Shown: positions 53,981 through 63,072 of the stretch, one piece after another
Position numbering within the stretch: position 1 is the stretch's first letter
How the letters are laid out: each line of letters starts with the position of its first letter
NCBI GenBank assembly: GCA_003242885.1
Contig: QKMZ01000002.1
Span: forward strand, 372,001 to 436,000
Source: Candidatus Melainabacteria bacterium
GTDB taxonomy: Bacteria; Cyanobacteriota; Vampirovibrionia; Obscuribacterales; Obscuribacteraceae
Reading direction: 5' to 3'
Length of the DNA: 64,000 nt
Notes under the pieces: generated by a model
What the model was told of the DNA's origin: nothing
Seen by the model: the letters and a program-made list of their open reading frames with translations, nothing else
Databases searched by the model: none
Program-made: the position numbers and the translations under genes

Positions 53981-54456
53981 GGGAATTTCTCACAGTTTGC
54001 CATCGAATTGATTCCCAAAAAACATTCGCCAATCCCGCTTCTGCGCGCCGTGGAATGCTTAACTACTGTTTAGGTTGGCGGCGGCAACGAATCTCTTGTT
54101 CGCTAACTCTCATTGATGTACTCGTATTCATGCGCACTTCCGCTCTTTAGGACACGTAAATGCGGCAAGGTTTCCCTAACACACTTGTTGGGTTTTGATG
54201 TATGGTCACCCGGACAGTGCCCATTGACGGTGCGCTTGGGGCTTTGCTAAGTTGGGGAAGGAAGTCGGAAAAGTCCATCAGTTCAATTACTAGGTTACTC
54301 AGAAACGGCTGGCTGCCTTCAAAAACACTACCGTTTCGGGTGGACTCTCTCTTCTTTTTGCGCGTGTGTATCAATGCTTATCGTCTTTGGCAGTGCCCGA
54401 GACTGCGTTTGGCTTTGGTGAAATTTCCTTTTGACCTTCGAGTAAGGAGGTTCTCT
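53981..54456. other. Intergenic region upstream of the pilin-type cluster
   Basis: About 475 bases between divergent genes. It contains TGGGAAT/ATTCCCA as an inverted repeat at 53980-54017 next to the minus-strand start, and AAGGAGG at 54444-54450 for the next gene. A frame open through its right half is an upstream extension of the gene at 54457 and looks non-coding. Confidence 0.45.
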
Positions 54457-55401
54457 GTGTTTGACTCTGTGCGTAAATCACTACTCGGCACCTTGGCAGT
54501 GCTGATTCTTTTGCCCTCAGCAGCACTTCCTCAGCAAGTCATAAACGGCTGCTCGGTTTTTCCACCCAACAATATTTGGAACCGTCGCATCGACACCCTT
54601 CCACTCGATCCAAACTCTTCTACCTATGTGAGCACCATCGGTGCCTCAACGCACTTTCACCCGGATGTCGGTAACGACATAAACTCGTTTGGCATTCCAT
54701 ACAACCTCACTAAAGGGAAAGGAAAAATTCTTCCTTCCTTTGATTACGCCGATGAGAGTGATCCCGGGCCCTATCCGGTCACGACCAAGTTGCTGATTGA
54801 AGGAGGCACCTGGTCGACCGTTAATGCCGGCGACCGGCATGTCCTGATGGTGGACACCAAAAAGCAAGTTCTTTACGAGCTATATGCCACCTACCCTTCC
54901 GGAAAGAAAGGCATTCATGCTGGTTCTGGTGCCATTTTTCCGCTCAATTCGAATGCTTTGCGTCCTAACGGATGGACTTCTGCTGACGCTGCCGGGTTGC
55001 CTGTTTTTCCCGGACTGTTGAACTTTGACGAAGTAGCAACAGGCTCTGTCAAACATGCTTTGCGTTTTACCACCAGGCGCACAAATGGTTATATCTGGCC
55101 CGCGCGACACCAGGCTGGTCCGCAGACTGCGGGTTATCCACCAATGGGACAGCGCTTCAGGTTGCGCGCGAATTTCAATGTTTCCACCTACTCTCCGCGC
55201 ATGCAGGTTGTACTTAATTGCTTGAAGCAGTACGGCATGATTGTCGCTGACAACGGCTCTAATTGGTACATGAGCGGCGCTCCCGATCGACGTTGGAATA
55301 ACGAAGAGCTTGATCAATTGAAGAATCTCGTCGGCAGCGATTTTGAAGCAGTGGACGAGCGTGCTCTCATGGTAAATCCCGACTCAGGGCAATCACTTTG
55401 A
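54457..55401 (+). CDS. Secreted protein of unknown function, first gene of a pilin-like cluster
   Basis: 314 residues from a GTG with AAGGAGG six bases upstream; that site decides the start, since the longer frame has none. The signal peptide is LLGTLAVLILLPSAALPQQ. The mature domain (INGCSVFPPNNIWNRRIDTL; ASTHFHPDVGND; TSADAAGLPVFPGLL; FTTRRTNGYIWPARHQAG) is rich in aromatic residues, His and Asn, and looks like an extracellular beta-rich domain. I do not recognise it with certainty. Its stop overlaps the next ATG by one base (TGATG). Confidence 0.82.
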   Translation: MFDSVRKSLLGTLAVLILLPSAALPQQVINGCSVFPPNNIWNRRIDTLPLDPNSSTYVSTIGASTHFHPDVGNDINSFGIPYNLTKGKGKILPSFDYADESDPGPYPVTTKLLIEGGTWSTVNAGDRHVLMVDTKKQVLYELYATYPSGKKGIHAGSGAIFPLNSNALRPNGWTSADAAGLPVFPGLLNFDEVATGSVKHALRFTTRRTNGYIWPARHQAGPQTAGYPPMGQRFRLRANFNVSTYSPRMQVVLNCLKQYGMIVADNGSNWYMSGAPDRRWNNEELDQLKNLVGSDFEAVDERALMVNPDSGQSL

Positions 55402-56315
55402 TGAAATTTCCCCGCAGGCAGTTAGCAAAACGCAGTGCAAGAGGAAGCATGCTCTTCCTCTGCATTGCCGTTTTGGCTGTGCTTCTTGTGACAGTCGGGA
55501 TCGCGTTTTCCTTCTACCTGGTTTTCTTTTCACACAAACATCTGCAAAGCCGCTCAGAAGATTTAGCTCTGGAATGCGCCAGGCAACTTAATGAGAATGA
55601 CCATGGTGGCAAAATTAACAACCTGATCGGTCACAGCCGGGAGCTGGTTTTTACCTCCAGAGAACTCTACCAACGTACCGGAAACGATGAATTTCGCGGT
55701 TTGCAAGGACTGGCTGCACAGGTCCTCGATCAGTCCCGCAGTGGCGCAAAACTAATAACTGAAGAACGGAATCGTTATGTCGACCTCTCGGTTGCGCGGA
55801 TGAGAAAGGCCGTGAAAGAAGCCGAGAGTGGCAATCAAGGCAATCTATTCCTTGCGAATTTCTCAACCGCTGGCGGTGAGGTTTTTGACCTGCGGCTTGG
55901 AGATCTTGGCCAACCAATCTCCAATGTGGAGGCTTCTTCTGGGGTTTATAACCTCAACTCCTATGACCGCCAGCAGAATTTCATCAAACCAGGCAAACAA
56001 GTAGATTTGTTTGTCTCTAATGTCAACCTCAAACTGCCGGGCGAAGATTCCGACCTGATTTTCGAATTGTCTTCACTTCAGCCTCCGGTAAAAGGACAAT
56101 CTGCTCCACTGCGGCTGACTCGCGGCAAAGACTTTAAGCAGTCGTTGATTTTGCGAGACGGTGGTGAAGATAAAGCGGGACGGTGTTCTGTGATACCGTC
56201 AGCGGTGCAGGTGACGATGACTATGAATGTGAAACAGAATATTGTTGGCGAGTTCGATTCGAAGACACGCACAGTGAATACTGCCTGTGCAAATGGCGCT
56301 TGGACGGAACCTTAG
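55401..56315 (+). CDS. TadG/pilin-like membrane protein
   Basis: 304 residues. The N-terminus is basic (MKFPRRQLAKRSARGS), followed by one long hydrophobic helix at about 17-43 and a helical tail (SEDLALECARQLNEN), the layout of TadE/TadG-like or pseudopilin-like proteins with the bulk outside. The outer part has no signature I know. It overlaps the preceding stop by one base and is followed 16 bases later by another gene with the same N-terminal layout, so it belongs to one operon. Confidence 0.72.
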   Translation: MKFPRRQLAKRSARGSMLFLCIAVLAVLLVTVGIAFSFYLVFFSHKHLQSRSEDLALECARQLNENDHGGKINNLIGHSRELVFTSRELYQRTGNDEFRGLQGLAAQVLDQSRSGAKLITEERNRYVDLSVARMRKAVKEAESGNQGNLFLANFSTAGGEVFDLRLGDLGQPISNVEASSGVYNLNSYDRQQNFIKPGKQVDLFVSNVNLKLPGEDSDLIFELSSLQPPVKGQSAPLRLTRGKDFKQSLILRDGGEDKAGRCSVIPSAVQVTMTMNVKQNIVGEFDSKTRTVNTACANGAWTEP

Positions 56316-56331
56316 AGGCGGGGCTCAGGTT

Positions 56332-56916
56332 ATGTGCAAAACAGAAATTAAACGCTCAAACAGATCTAGAGAACAGCGATCAGAAGCAGGTAGCAGCCAG
56401 CTAAGTGAGTTTGGTGCTGCTATCTTTCTGCTCTTTTCTTGTGTCGTCATCCCCCTTTTTGACTTGTCAGTCGTGCCGGTGAGACTCGGTCTCGGAAAGT
56501 CCATAGTCAACAATAGAGTGCATCAACTTGCGCAAAGCGAATGCTTGAGCGACGCTTTCAAAGCGCTCCAAGAGGGCGACTTCCACAATGGTCTTACCAA
56601 GATCGGCGGGTTTACTGCTAAGTCGACGCAGCTATCATTAATTGCAACGTCCGTTAAAAACCCCGATCAGACCATGATAGTCGATCGTCCGGGCGCGTTA
56701 TCCAGTGATTGGCTACCCGGTGGCAATAAAGGACCCTGTCTCTATCGCCTCGACCTGACTGTCGATGCTGAAATTGAACCTCTTATCACGGCTAAAGTTC
56801 CTGGCGTGCAAATTCCGGGGCTTACCCGCGCTATTCCTTTCCATCTGCGAGAGGAATCGAATTGGGAGAATATGGGCTGTGATCCTCTTAGCGGTGAGTT
56901 CTTCGTCAACAAATAA
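56332..56916 (+). CDS. TadE-like membrane protein
   Basis: 194 residues from the ATG at 56332, 16 bases after the neighbour. A Ser/Arg-rich start is followed by FGAAIFLLFSCVVIPLFDLS, one helix at about 28-48, and an extracytoplasmic helix containing VHQLAQSECLSDAF. This is again the TadE/TadG N-terminal layout. The remaining domain (LTVDAEIEPLITAKVPGVQ) is beta-rich and unassigned. It ends the three-gene cluster and is convergent with the EF-hand gene. Confidence 0.7.
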   Translation: MCKTEIKRSNRSREQRSEAGSSQLSEFGAAIFLLFSCVVIPLFDLSVVPVRLGLGKSIVNNRVHQLAQSECLSDAFKALQEGDFHNGLTKIGGFTAKSTQLSLIATSVKNPDQTMIVDRPGALSSDWLPGGNKGPCLYRLDLTVDAEIEPLITAKVPGVQIPGLTRAIPFHLREESNWENMGCDPLSGEFFVNK

Positions 56917-56928
56917 GTTGGCGCGCAT

Positions 56929-57945
56929 CTAGAATTCTGTCGAGCAGCAAGTCTCTTTTGATTGCTCGCCTTCAGGCAATGGTTCTTCTCCAGGCGTTGC
57001 TTCTACATCCTGTGGCTCTTCTGGGCTTTCTTCCCCGCTGGGCTCTTCTCCTGGCGGCCCACCGCTTAGTTCCTCTCCTGCGGGCACTTCATCATCGCCG
57101 GGCTCTTCTTCGCCTTTCTCCTGTTTTTGCGAGGACAGTTTGTCCATGAATTTCTGGAATTCTTCCGGCGATACTACGCCGTCACCATCTGCGTCCATCG
57201 CTTGAAACGCTTGCAGCAGCTCTTCGAGGGTAATCTGCCCATCACCATTCTGGTCGAGGAAGCTCATGAAGTCCTTAAATTGGTCCTGTGGCGATTCTTG
57301 CGGATGTTCTTCTTCGCCCCCATGCTCTTCTTCGGGGTGTTCTTCACCCTTGTCTTCACCCGCATGCTCTTCTTCACCCGCATGCTCTTCTTCACCCCCA
57401 TGCTCTTCTTCGGCTCCGTGCTCTTCCTCACCGCCATGCTCTTCTTCGCCGCCATGCTCTTCCGGCTTTTCTTCGTTTCCATACTTCAATTCATCGCAGC
57501 CACCAGCATCTATGATGTGCTGACGCGCACTGTTTTGCAGCATGTCCAAATTACGCAGCTCTTGCTCGGAGAAACCATCGGCACCAAAATACTGTTGTGC
57601 TCTATCAATCAAGCTTTGTTCTTGTTGTAGACCTACATACTCATCAAAGTCGATTCCACCAGCCTTTACGCCGTCAAAGATTGCGTGTTCTTGGCGGTCT
57701 TGTCGGAAGTCGAGTCTATCGGGATCACCAATTGATGGCGCTTCGGCTTTGCTGCTGTCGGCTTTGTATATATCACCAGTAGCCATATCCAAGTAGTTCG
57801 CATTGCGCTCTGCTTTCCCTTGTGAATTTAACTTCTCGAAAGTCGCCCATTGGCTGCTTGGGCTGTAGACTTCATCGTGAATTGCAGATTCTGAAGGCTG
57901 CGCGGGCTTAACTGCGTAAGCCGATTCGATTTGATGTTCAGGCAT
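56929..57945 (-). CDS. EF-hand protein with Glu/His-rich repeats
   Basis: 338 residues from the ATG at 57945 (GGAGAG upstream). Two canonical EF-hand loops sit at 231-242 (DQNGDGQITLEE) and 251-262 (DADGDGVVSPEE), forming a pair. Upstream of them lies a run of GGEEEH-type hexapeptides (period 18 bases, about 57300-57475 in DNA), and the C-terminus is rich in Glu, Pro and Gly. The repeat and loops both suggest metal or calcium binding; this is inference. No signal peptide is visible, yet its style resembles a cell-surface or secreted matrix protein. Confidence 0.8.
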   Translation of the reverse strand: MPEHQIESAYAVKPAQPSESAIHDEVYSPSSQWATFEKLNSQGKAERNANYLDMATGDIYKADSSKAEAPSIGDPDRLDFRQDRQEHAIFDGVKAGGIDFDEYVGLQQEQSLIDRAQQYFGADGFSEQELRNLDMLQNSARQHIIDAGGCDELKYGNEEKPEEHGGEEEHGGEEEHGAEEEHGGEEEHAGEEEHAGEDKGEEHPEEEHGGEEEHPQESPQDQFKDFMSFLDQNGDGQITLEELLQAFQAMDADGDGVVSPEEFQKFMDKLSSQKQEKGEEEPGDDEVPAGEELSGGPPGEEPSGEESPEEPQDVEATPGEEPLPEGEQSKETCCSTEF

Positions 57946-58256
57946 GTGTTGCTCTCTCCATCTATTTGAATATGTGGGCACAGTGAGACGCGTCTGGCAT
58001 ATTAGTCAGTCGAAACTTGTATGTGCTTAGTAAGTGCAGAACGGAAGGTCTGCCGACTGGCGGCGTATTATAGGTTTGGGCGAAACGGTTTGGAAATTAT
58101 GCGCGCAGTTTATGGCAGCGACGTGTCATCAGTGGCGTTTGAGAAAAACGCCGTAGTTCTCCCATTACATGAGGTTTTTCGAAAGAACGTTCAGGAAAAG
58201 TTCAGAAGAATTTCGATATTGTAGATGCGTCAAGGACATAGATTGGTGTTGAGAAT
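57946..58256. other. Intergenic region between divergent EF-hand and shared-domain genes
   Basis: About 310 bases. An open frame at 58021-58224 (67 codons) has no start signal or recognisable features and is not called. No promoter is convincing. Confidence 0.4.
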
Positions 58257-59336
58257 ATGTCATATCATTCTTCATTTGCCAGAGCGTTGAGTGGTTCGGA
58301 TTGCGTAATACCGAGTCAGGTTGATGATGCCAACTTAGACTACTATCGATTTAGTGGGGATGGCGGAACAACTGCTGCTCCCCTGCGCAATGCGCGTATA
58401 GATTCCGCGCCGTCAGATTGTCAGATTGTGGATGAAGCTAACCAGCATCCATACGAGTATGCGGAGGACGATTTGAGGCATGCGAAAAGCACTGCCGCTA
58501 GACTAACGGCGCTCGAGAAGATTGCTTCCAGCGGCGTTGATAGATTTAAGTTCAAAGATAAGGATGGTATAGAACGAGAGTTTAGAGTAGAAACCCAAGA
58601 GTGCGGTGAGAAAACCCTGATTCATTGCTATGCAAAAGATTCTCGCGGTGGCGAGCAAATAGTTATGCGTGCGGCGCGAAACGCCAGTGGAGAGATTGAG
58701 CAAGAGCGTAGTAAAGACGGTAAGCCGGTTTCATACTATGGCGACAACTGGTCTCGCACAATGCAGGGTAAGTCTTTTCTTGTGGGTGAGAAGCAAGAGA
58801 GTGATGCACATAGGGAGAAACGCCCCACGAACGTTCGTGTTCGCGAGAATGAAGCAGCATCCAAAGAACGAGTCCGTGACAGTGAACATAATCACGCGAA
58901 ACGGGAAAAGGAGCGCGATTGCGATGAAGAACGTAGCAAGCCGCGCGATGCATCTCGCAACCGTCGCGATGCGGAAGATGAGCGAGACTCTGGAAGAAGG
59001 CGTATGGATTCATGTGAAGAACGTGGTGAAAGGCGCGCTCCACGCATTGATGTCGGTAGAGCACTTGCTGACGTCGCGTCTATTGCTGCACCATTTTTGA
59101 TGGCACAGTTGAGTAATCGAAATTACTGCAATGACCTCTATCCTTATCGGGAATACCCACACCATCTGCCTGAGCGGGGGTGTCGCAATTATTACGACAA
59201 TTACAGGCATAACGATTTTGATGGGCGTGGACGCTACGAGTTTGGCGGCTATAAACATCACGAATATGATGGAAACCAATGGGGCCGCCCGCACCATTCA
59301 AGCTATCGAGTGCAAAGACAAGTGCGTTGTCGTTAG
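58257..59336 (+). CDS. Protein with a domain shared with the 27.5 kb EF-hand gene and an Arg/Glu-rich tail
   Basis: 359 residues. Residues 80-170 align with 172-260 of the protein at 27523 (TALEKIASSGVDRFKFKDKD; RGGEQIVMRAARNASGE; DGKPVSYYGD against matching positions), an apparent undescribed domain. From 175 to 265 the chain is almost all Arg, Glu, Asp, Lys and Ser, likely disordered. A short hydrophobic patch (ALADVASIAAPFLMA) follows, and the last 70 residues are rich in Tyr, His, Arg and Gly. No EF-hand or signal peptide here. Weak ribosome binding site. Confidence 0.75.
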   Translation: MSYHSSFARALSGSDCVIPSQVDDANLDYYRFSGDGGTTAAPLRNARIDSAPSDCQIVDEANQHPYEYAEDDLRHAKSTAARLTALEKIASSGVDRFKFKDKDGIEREFRVETQECGEKTLIHCYAKDSRGGEQIVMRAARNASGEIEQERSKDGKPVSYYGDNWSRTMQGKSFLVGEKQESDAHREKRPTNVRVRENEAASKERVRDSEHNHAKREKERDCDEERSKPRDASRNRRDAEDERDSGRRRMDSCEERGERRAPRIDVGRALADVASIAAPFLMAQLSNRNYCNDLYPYREYPHHLPERGCRNYYDNYRHNDFDGRGRYEFGGYKHHEYDGNQWGRPHHSSYRVQRQVRCR

Positions 59337-59430
59337 AGAGTAAAGGGCGGTTTCAACGGTTAAAACGAAAGACCGCTTGTCGGAAATATTTCTGGAGTTT
59401 CAAACGCGAGAAGAACCGTGAGAAGCCTGG

Positions 59431-61101
59431 CTAGAAGATCCATTGCTCTGCGCGCAACAGCTCTACTACAATTTCTCGAATTTTGCCGGCGAAGAGAAAC
59501 TGTTTTAGCTCCAGTTCATTGAGCTCATGCAGATTGAGCGTGCCATGCTCGTTGCGTGATGGATACTTGAGAGGCGCGTTCCAGAAGGGTAATTTGCCTG
59601 GACCTGGCTCTATTTGTCCTACGTCCTTCGGTGAAAATGGGATTTCGTTATAACTGTCGAGCCAGTCTTGGAGAATGTCTCCGATGCGCTCGATAGTTTT
59701 GTTCATGTACTCGGCTCCCTCGTCAGTCAACTTGGATGACGACGCGGCAAACAAGTGCGGATACTTTTCTTGAGCACGCAGCATCGCCTGCTCGATTTTT
59801 GCGCGCCCTGTGACGCATGTGTCTTTCGGACCGATTACGATACCAGAAAAGAGAAAAGTCATAATTCCAATCACTCTTTCCATCGCATTCTTCGTGCGGC
59901 GCAGACCTTCAACGGCAAGTTTTTGCACTTCCGGTCTGATTACCCGGAATGAATCTGCAAAACTGTTGACCGCTGAGTCTAGAGAGTTGTGGATGGTAGG
60001 ATCTTCGAAGATTGCTTCGGTGTCAGGACCTCGAAGCAATGCGATTTTGGCGAAACCTTCTGGGTGATTGTAGTTGATTGAGTGATCGCCTGCGATCACA
60101 GCATGGGCAACTTTCGAATCTTCGACCTCGGGATGAGGTACAAACCAATCTTCAACTCCGATATTGACTAGGAGTTGGCGCTCTGCTGGTGTAAAGTCGA
60201 TAGTGGTCAAATCACCAGTAAGATGCTCTTTGTTGAATGGGTCGTTGATCTTCTTCCAGATTGAGCGGACCACTTCCATGACTTGCAAGACGCTGCTGGG
60301 CGCGTTTTGCGGCAATGGACCTGCGGGGGTAAACGGTCCCAGACCCATCTTCTTGCTCAGTAAAATAGCGACAACGTTCGCCATAAATTGCGGTGGCGCA
60401 ATCTGGTGCTCTTTTACTGCGCGGGTTATGCGCTCCACGCTTTTGATGACGTCGGGATTGGTAAAGTCCATGAAGTATGAAAGCGCTTGAGCTGCACCGT
60501 AAGCGCCATGAACGTTGTGGATGATGAAATTCTTGCGGTTTTTGACGCTGTCGGAAAAAATCGAGGCAAGGATCGCGTCGCGCGTCTCAGTGTGGTCTAG
60601 TTGAAGCAGCTTTGCCGCTTCCAATACTTCACCCACTTCAGAACGAGTGTGCTTCCAATTCATGTTCCACTGATAGCTGGAACCAGGTGATTGTGAGTTT
60701 GTCGAGCGATCGAGTCTTTGGAATGAATCGCGCACAGTGGAGAGTGCGCACCAGATCAAATCTTTGTCTTCTCGCGTCAGAAGCTCATCTGCTTCAATTT
60801 TCGCGTAGATGTTAGTGACTTTTCCGTCTGCGCCGCGAACCGGCACATCCATCAAATCGCCCTTCAGCTCTTCTAGCGACTCGTCTATATTCTTTGGTGC
60901 CGGAAAAATGTCTTGAAAACGAAAATTGTCGGTAAGCCTGCCCAGCTGCTCGGACAAGATGTCAATTTTTATCGGCTCGAGTTCGAGTGTGCGATTAATG
61001 TCTCGGCGTTTTCTGGGTTCGCCGGCGCCGCGATTCGACGGCTCGGACTTGCCGCCTGGGGGCGTATTTGGGCTTTTGCCCCTTCGAGGACTGCTTGACA
61101 T
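59431..61101 (-). CDS. Hypothetical 556-residue protein, possibly HD-like
   Basis: From the ATG at 61101 (a longer frame starts at a TTG at 61167). The N-terminus (1-45) is basic and disordered. The rest is largely helical. HNVHGAYGAAQAL and VIAGDHSINYNHPEGFAKIALL have His and Asp spacing that recalls HD-type metal-dependent phosphohydrolases, but I cannot confirm the full H-HD-D set. Near the C-terminus is a hydrophobic patch (IGIMTFLFSGIVIG). No signal peptide. The gene is divergent from the glycosyltransferase. Confidence 0.75.
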   Translation of the reverse strand: MSSSPRRGKSPNTPPGGKSEPSNRGAGEPRKRRDINRTLELEPIKIDILSEQLGRLTDNFRFQDIFPAPKNIDESLEELKGDLMDVPVRGADGKVTNIYAKIEADELLTREDKDLIWCALSTVRDSFQRLDRSTNSQSPGSSYQWNMNWKHTRSEVGEVLEAAKLLQLDHTETRDAILASIFSDSVKNRKNFIIHNVHGAYGAAQALSYFMDFTNPDVIKSVERITRAVKEHQIAPPQFMANVVAILLSKKMGLGPFTPAGPLPQNAPSSVLQVMEVVRSIWKKINDPFNKEHLTGDLTTIDFTPAERQLLVNIGVEDWFVPHPEVEDSKVAHAVIAGDHSINYNHPEGFAKIALLRGPDTEAIFEDPTIHNSLDSAVNSFADSFRVIRPEVQKLAVEGLRRTKNAMERVIGIMTFLFSGIVIGPKDTCVTGRAKIEQAMLRAQEKYPHLFAASSSKLTDEGAEYMNKTIERIGDILQDWLDSYNEIPFSPKDVGQIEPGPGKLPFWNAPLKYPSRNEHGTLNLHELNELELKQFLFAGKIREIVVELLRAEQWIF

Positions 61102-61361
61102 TGGCTTTCTTTCTTGAAACTCTGGTCCGCGCGAAAACCTTTGAGTGGATATTCCCACATAGAGCAATGATAAATCATATCGAAAGTCGCCCCCTTATTG
61201 CGTAGTCAGGCTATCGACTTCGGCTTTCCAACGATTAATTGTGCCGTAGATGTCCGTCGGTGGGGCGCTTGCGAGCGTTTCATTAACGTCGAGCCAAGTA
61301 AACGAGCGTAAATCCTGCCAGAATATGTCCGTACCAGTAGCCCGTTTCGGAGCCCGCCCAA

Positions 61362-63050
61362 TTGACTAGTTCAACCGCTCATGAGAGTGCGCCAGGCGGT
61401 TCTGCGCCAGCTAGCAAGCCAAAGAGTTCAGGAGCCCTGCGCCGCCTTGTGCAGGTGCTTTTTGTTTTGCTGGCAGCCATGATTATTTTTCTGCCGGGTC
61501 TTAACTACTACGGCATTATCGATCCCAGCGACGGACTCTATGCCGAAGCTGCGCGTGAGATGCTTGAGCGCAACGATTGGGTTACGCCTACGTCCAATTA
61601 CAAGCCGTTTTACGAGAAGCCAATTCTCATATATTGGATGATTATGGCTTCGTACAGGCTGTTCGACGTGTTTGAGGTTGCGGCTCGTCTGCCAATTGCC
61701 CTGTGCGGTATTGTCTCTGCTGTTGCGTTGTTGGTCTTGGTGCGCCCGTTTCTTGGAGGAAGAGCGGCGCTGTTTGCAGCATTGGCGCTTCTTTCCACGC
61801 CGCTGTTCGTGATCGTAGGTCGCGTCGCAATCACCGATGTTCCGCTCACCCTATTCATGATGCTTGGCGCGCTGGGGCTTTTTTCACGGCTATGGGGTGC
61901 GCACTGGGTTTCGCTCGCTGTCGCTTATTCTGCGCTAGGACTGGCTCTGCTTGCTAAAGGACCGGTTCCTGTAGCGCTTGTAGCGATCATTGTTTTGATC
62001 TACCTTGGCTGGGTTCGTCCAAAAGGAGCCGAAGGTGGTCACCAGTGGTGGTGGCATAGGTTGACAGTCTTGCATCCTCTTCTGGGAATAGCCGTGATGC
62101 TCTCTATTGCCGCACCCTGGTACATAGCAGAAGGAATGGCTACGAAAGGAGCCTTCTTCCAAGAATTCTTCATCAACCAAAATTTCGGACGGGCGCTTGG
62201 TAAGGTTAATCACCAAAACCCTTTCTGGTACTACATTCCATTTTTCTTCGCAGGGTTTTTCCCCTGGTCTGTCGTCAATCTCTTTGCGATTGGTCGCTAC
62301 TTCTCGCTTTTGAATAAACGCTGGCTGCCTACTAGAAGAGCCAATTTAGAGCTGTTTTCCATCATCTGGATCGTGTTTGTCCTTGGGCTCTTTTCTCTGC
62401 TCAAAACAAAATTGCCGACGTACATTCTGCCGATTGCGCCGCCCATGGCTATCCTCGCGGGAAGCCTCTTGGATCGGGCAATTCGATTGAAACAATCGAA
62501 AAAGTTGGCCTGGTTCTTGTTGTCCGTGGTTGTTGTCGTTCTGCCCGCTCTGGCCGTTATTGCGCCTGTTGTTTGCTTCAAACTAAGAGTTGATACTTCC
62601 ATGCTCCAGGCTCTGCTTGGATATGGCTTTTTTGTCTGGTGCTTCCTTCTTGCTGCTACGGTGGCTGCATTCAGAAAGAAATTAGAAGCCTCGGTTACGG
62701 CTATCGCCTGCGCCTGTGCCTTTGCCTGCGGGACGTTTGTCCCCACTGCTCTGCAGTTTCAGTATGTGCAAAACGATTATCCGCTCCTGCTCCTGCTGCG
62801 GCGCGTCGTTCGCGATAAAGCGCATGTGGCGCTTTATCAGAGAGACTCCCCAGCGGTAAATTTCTACCTGCGCCGCCCGGTCAAAGAAATCAAAACGCTA
62901 CTGGAGTACAAAGAATATGTGGAGGCAGGCAAAAAGCCTCACTATCTGCTCGTCACAACTGACGTGATGGAACAGATGCAGGACACGCCTGCCATGTGGA
63001 CGTTGCTCGAAAAGCGCGGCAAGTGGCACCTTTTCGAAATTGATCCGTAA
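61362..63050 (+). CDS. ArnT-like family 39 glycosyltransferase
   Basis: 562 residues from a TTG; the first in-frame ATG is already inside the first membrane helix. ArnT-type enzymes move a sugar from an undecaprenyl carrier to lipid A or proteins at the outer face of the inner membrane. About a dozen membrane helices; the first loop has IIDPSDGLYAEAAREML, WVTPTSNYKPFYEKPILIYW and a later LLAKGPVPVAL, family signatures, with a small soluble C-terminal end (KEIKTLLEYKEYVEAGKK). The usual DE of the first loop reads SDG. Acceptor unknown. It is followed by a convergent response regulator. Confidence 0.88.
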   Translation: MTSSTAHESAPGGSAPASKPKSSGALRRLVQVLFVLLAAMIIFLPGLNYYGIIDPSDGLYAEAAREMLERNDWVTPTSNYKPFYEKPILIYWMIMASYRLFDVFEVAARLPIALCGIVSAVALLVLVRPFLGGRAALFAALALLSTPLFVIVGRVAITDVPLTLFMMLGALGLFSRLWGAHWVSLAVAYSALGLALLAKGPVPVALVAIIVLIYLGWVRPKGAEGGHQWWWHRLTVLHPLLGIAVMLSIAAPWYIAEGMATKGAFFQEFFINQNFGRALGKVNHQNPFWYYIPFFFAGFFPWSVVNLFAIGRYFSLLNKRWLPTRRANLELFSIIWIVFVLGLFSLLKTKLPTYILPIAPPMAILAGSLLDRAIRLKQSKKLAWFLLSVVVVVLPALAVIAPVVCFKLRVDTSMLQALLGYGFFVWCFLLAATVAAFRKKLEASVTAIACACAFACGTFVPTALQFQYVQNDYPLLLLLRRVVRDKAHVALYQRDSPAVNFYLRRPVKEIKTLLEYKEYVEAGKKPHYLLVTTDVMEQMQDTPAMWTLLEKRGKWHLFEIDP

Positions 63051-63072
63051 GGCATATTCCCGATGCGTTTCT

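Noticed and set aside
54202..54456. N-terminal extension of the secreted protein at 54457
   Set aside because: The GTG at 54457 has AAGGAGG and begins a proper signal peptide; the extension has neither.
56958..57630. Plus-strand frames rich in Leu, Phe, Ser or Cys opposite the EF-hand gene
   Set aside because: They are antisense of the Glu/His repeat and lack start signals.
58021..58224. Small open frame between divergent genes
   Set aside because: No start signal, no family features, and no support beyond being open.
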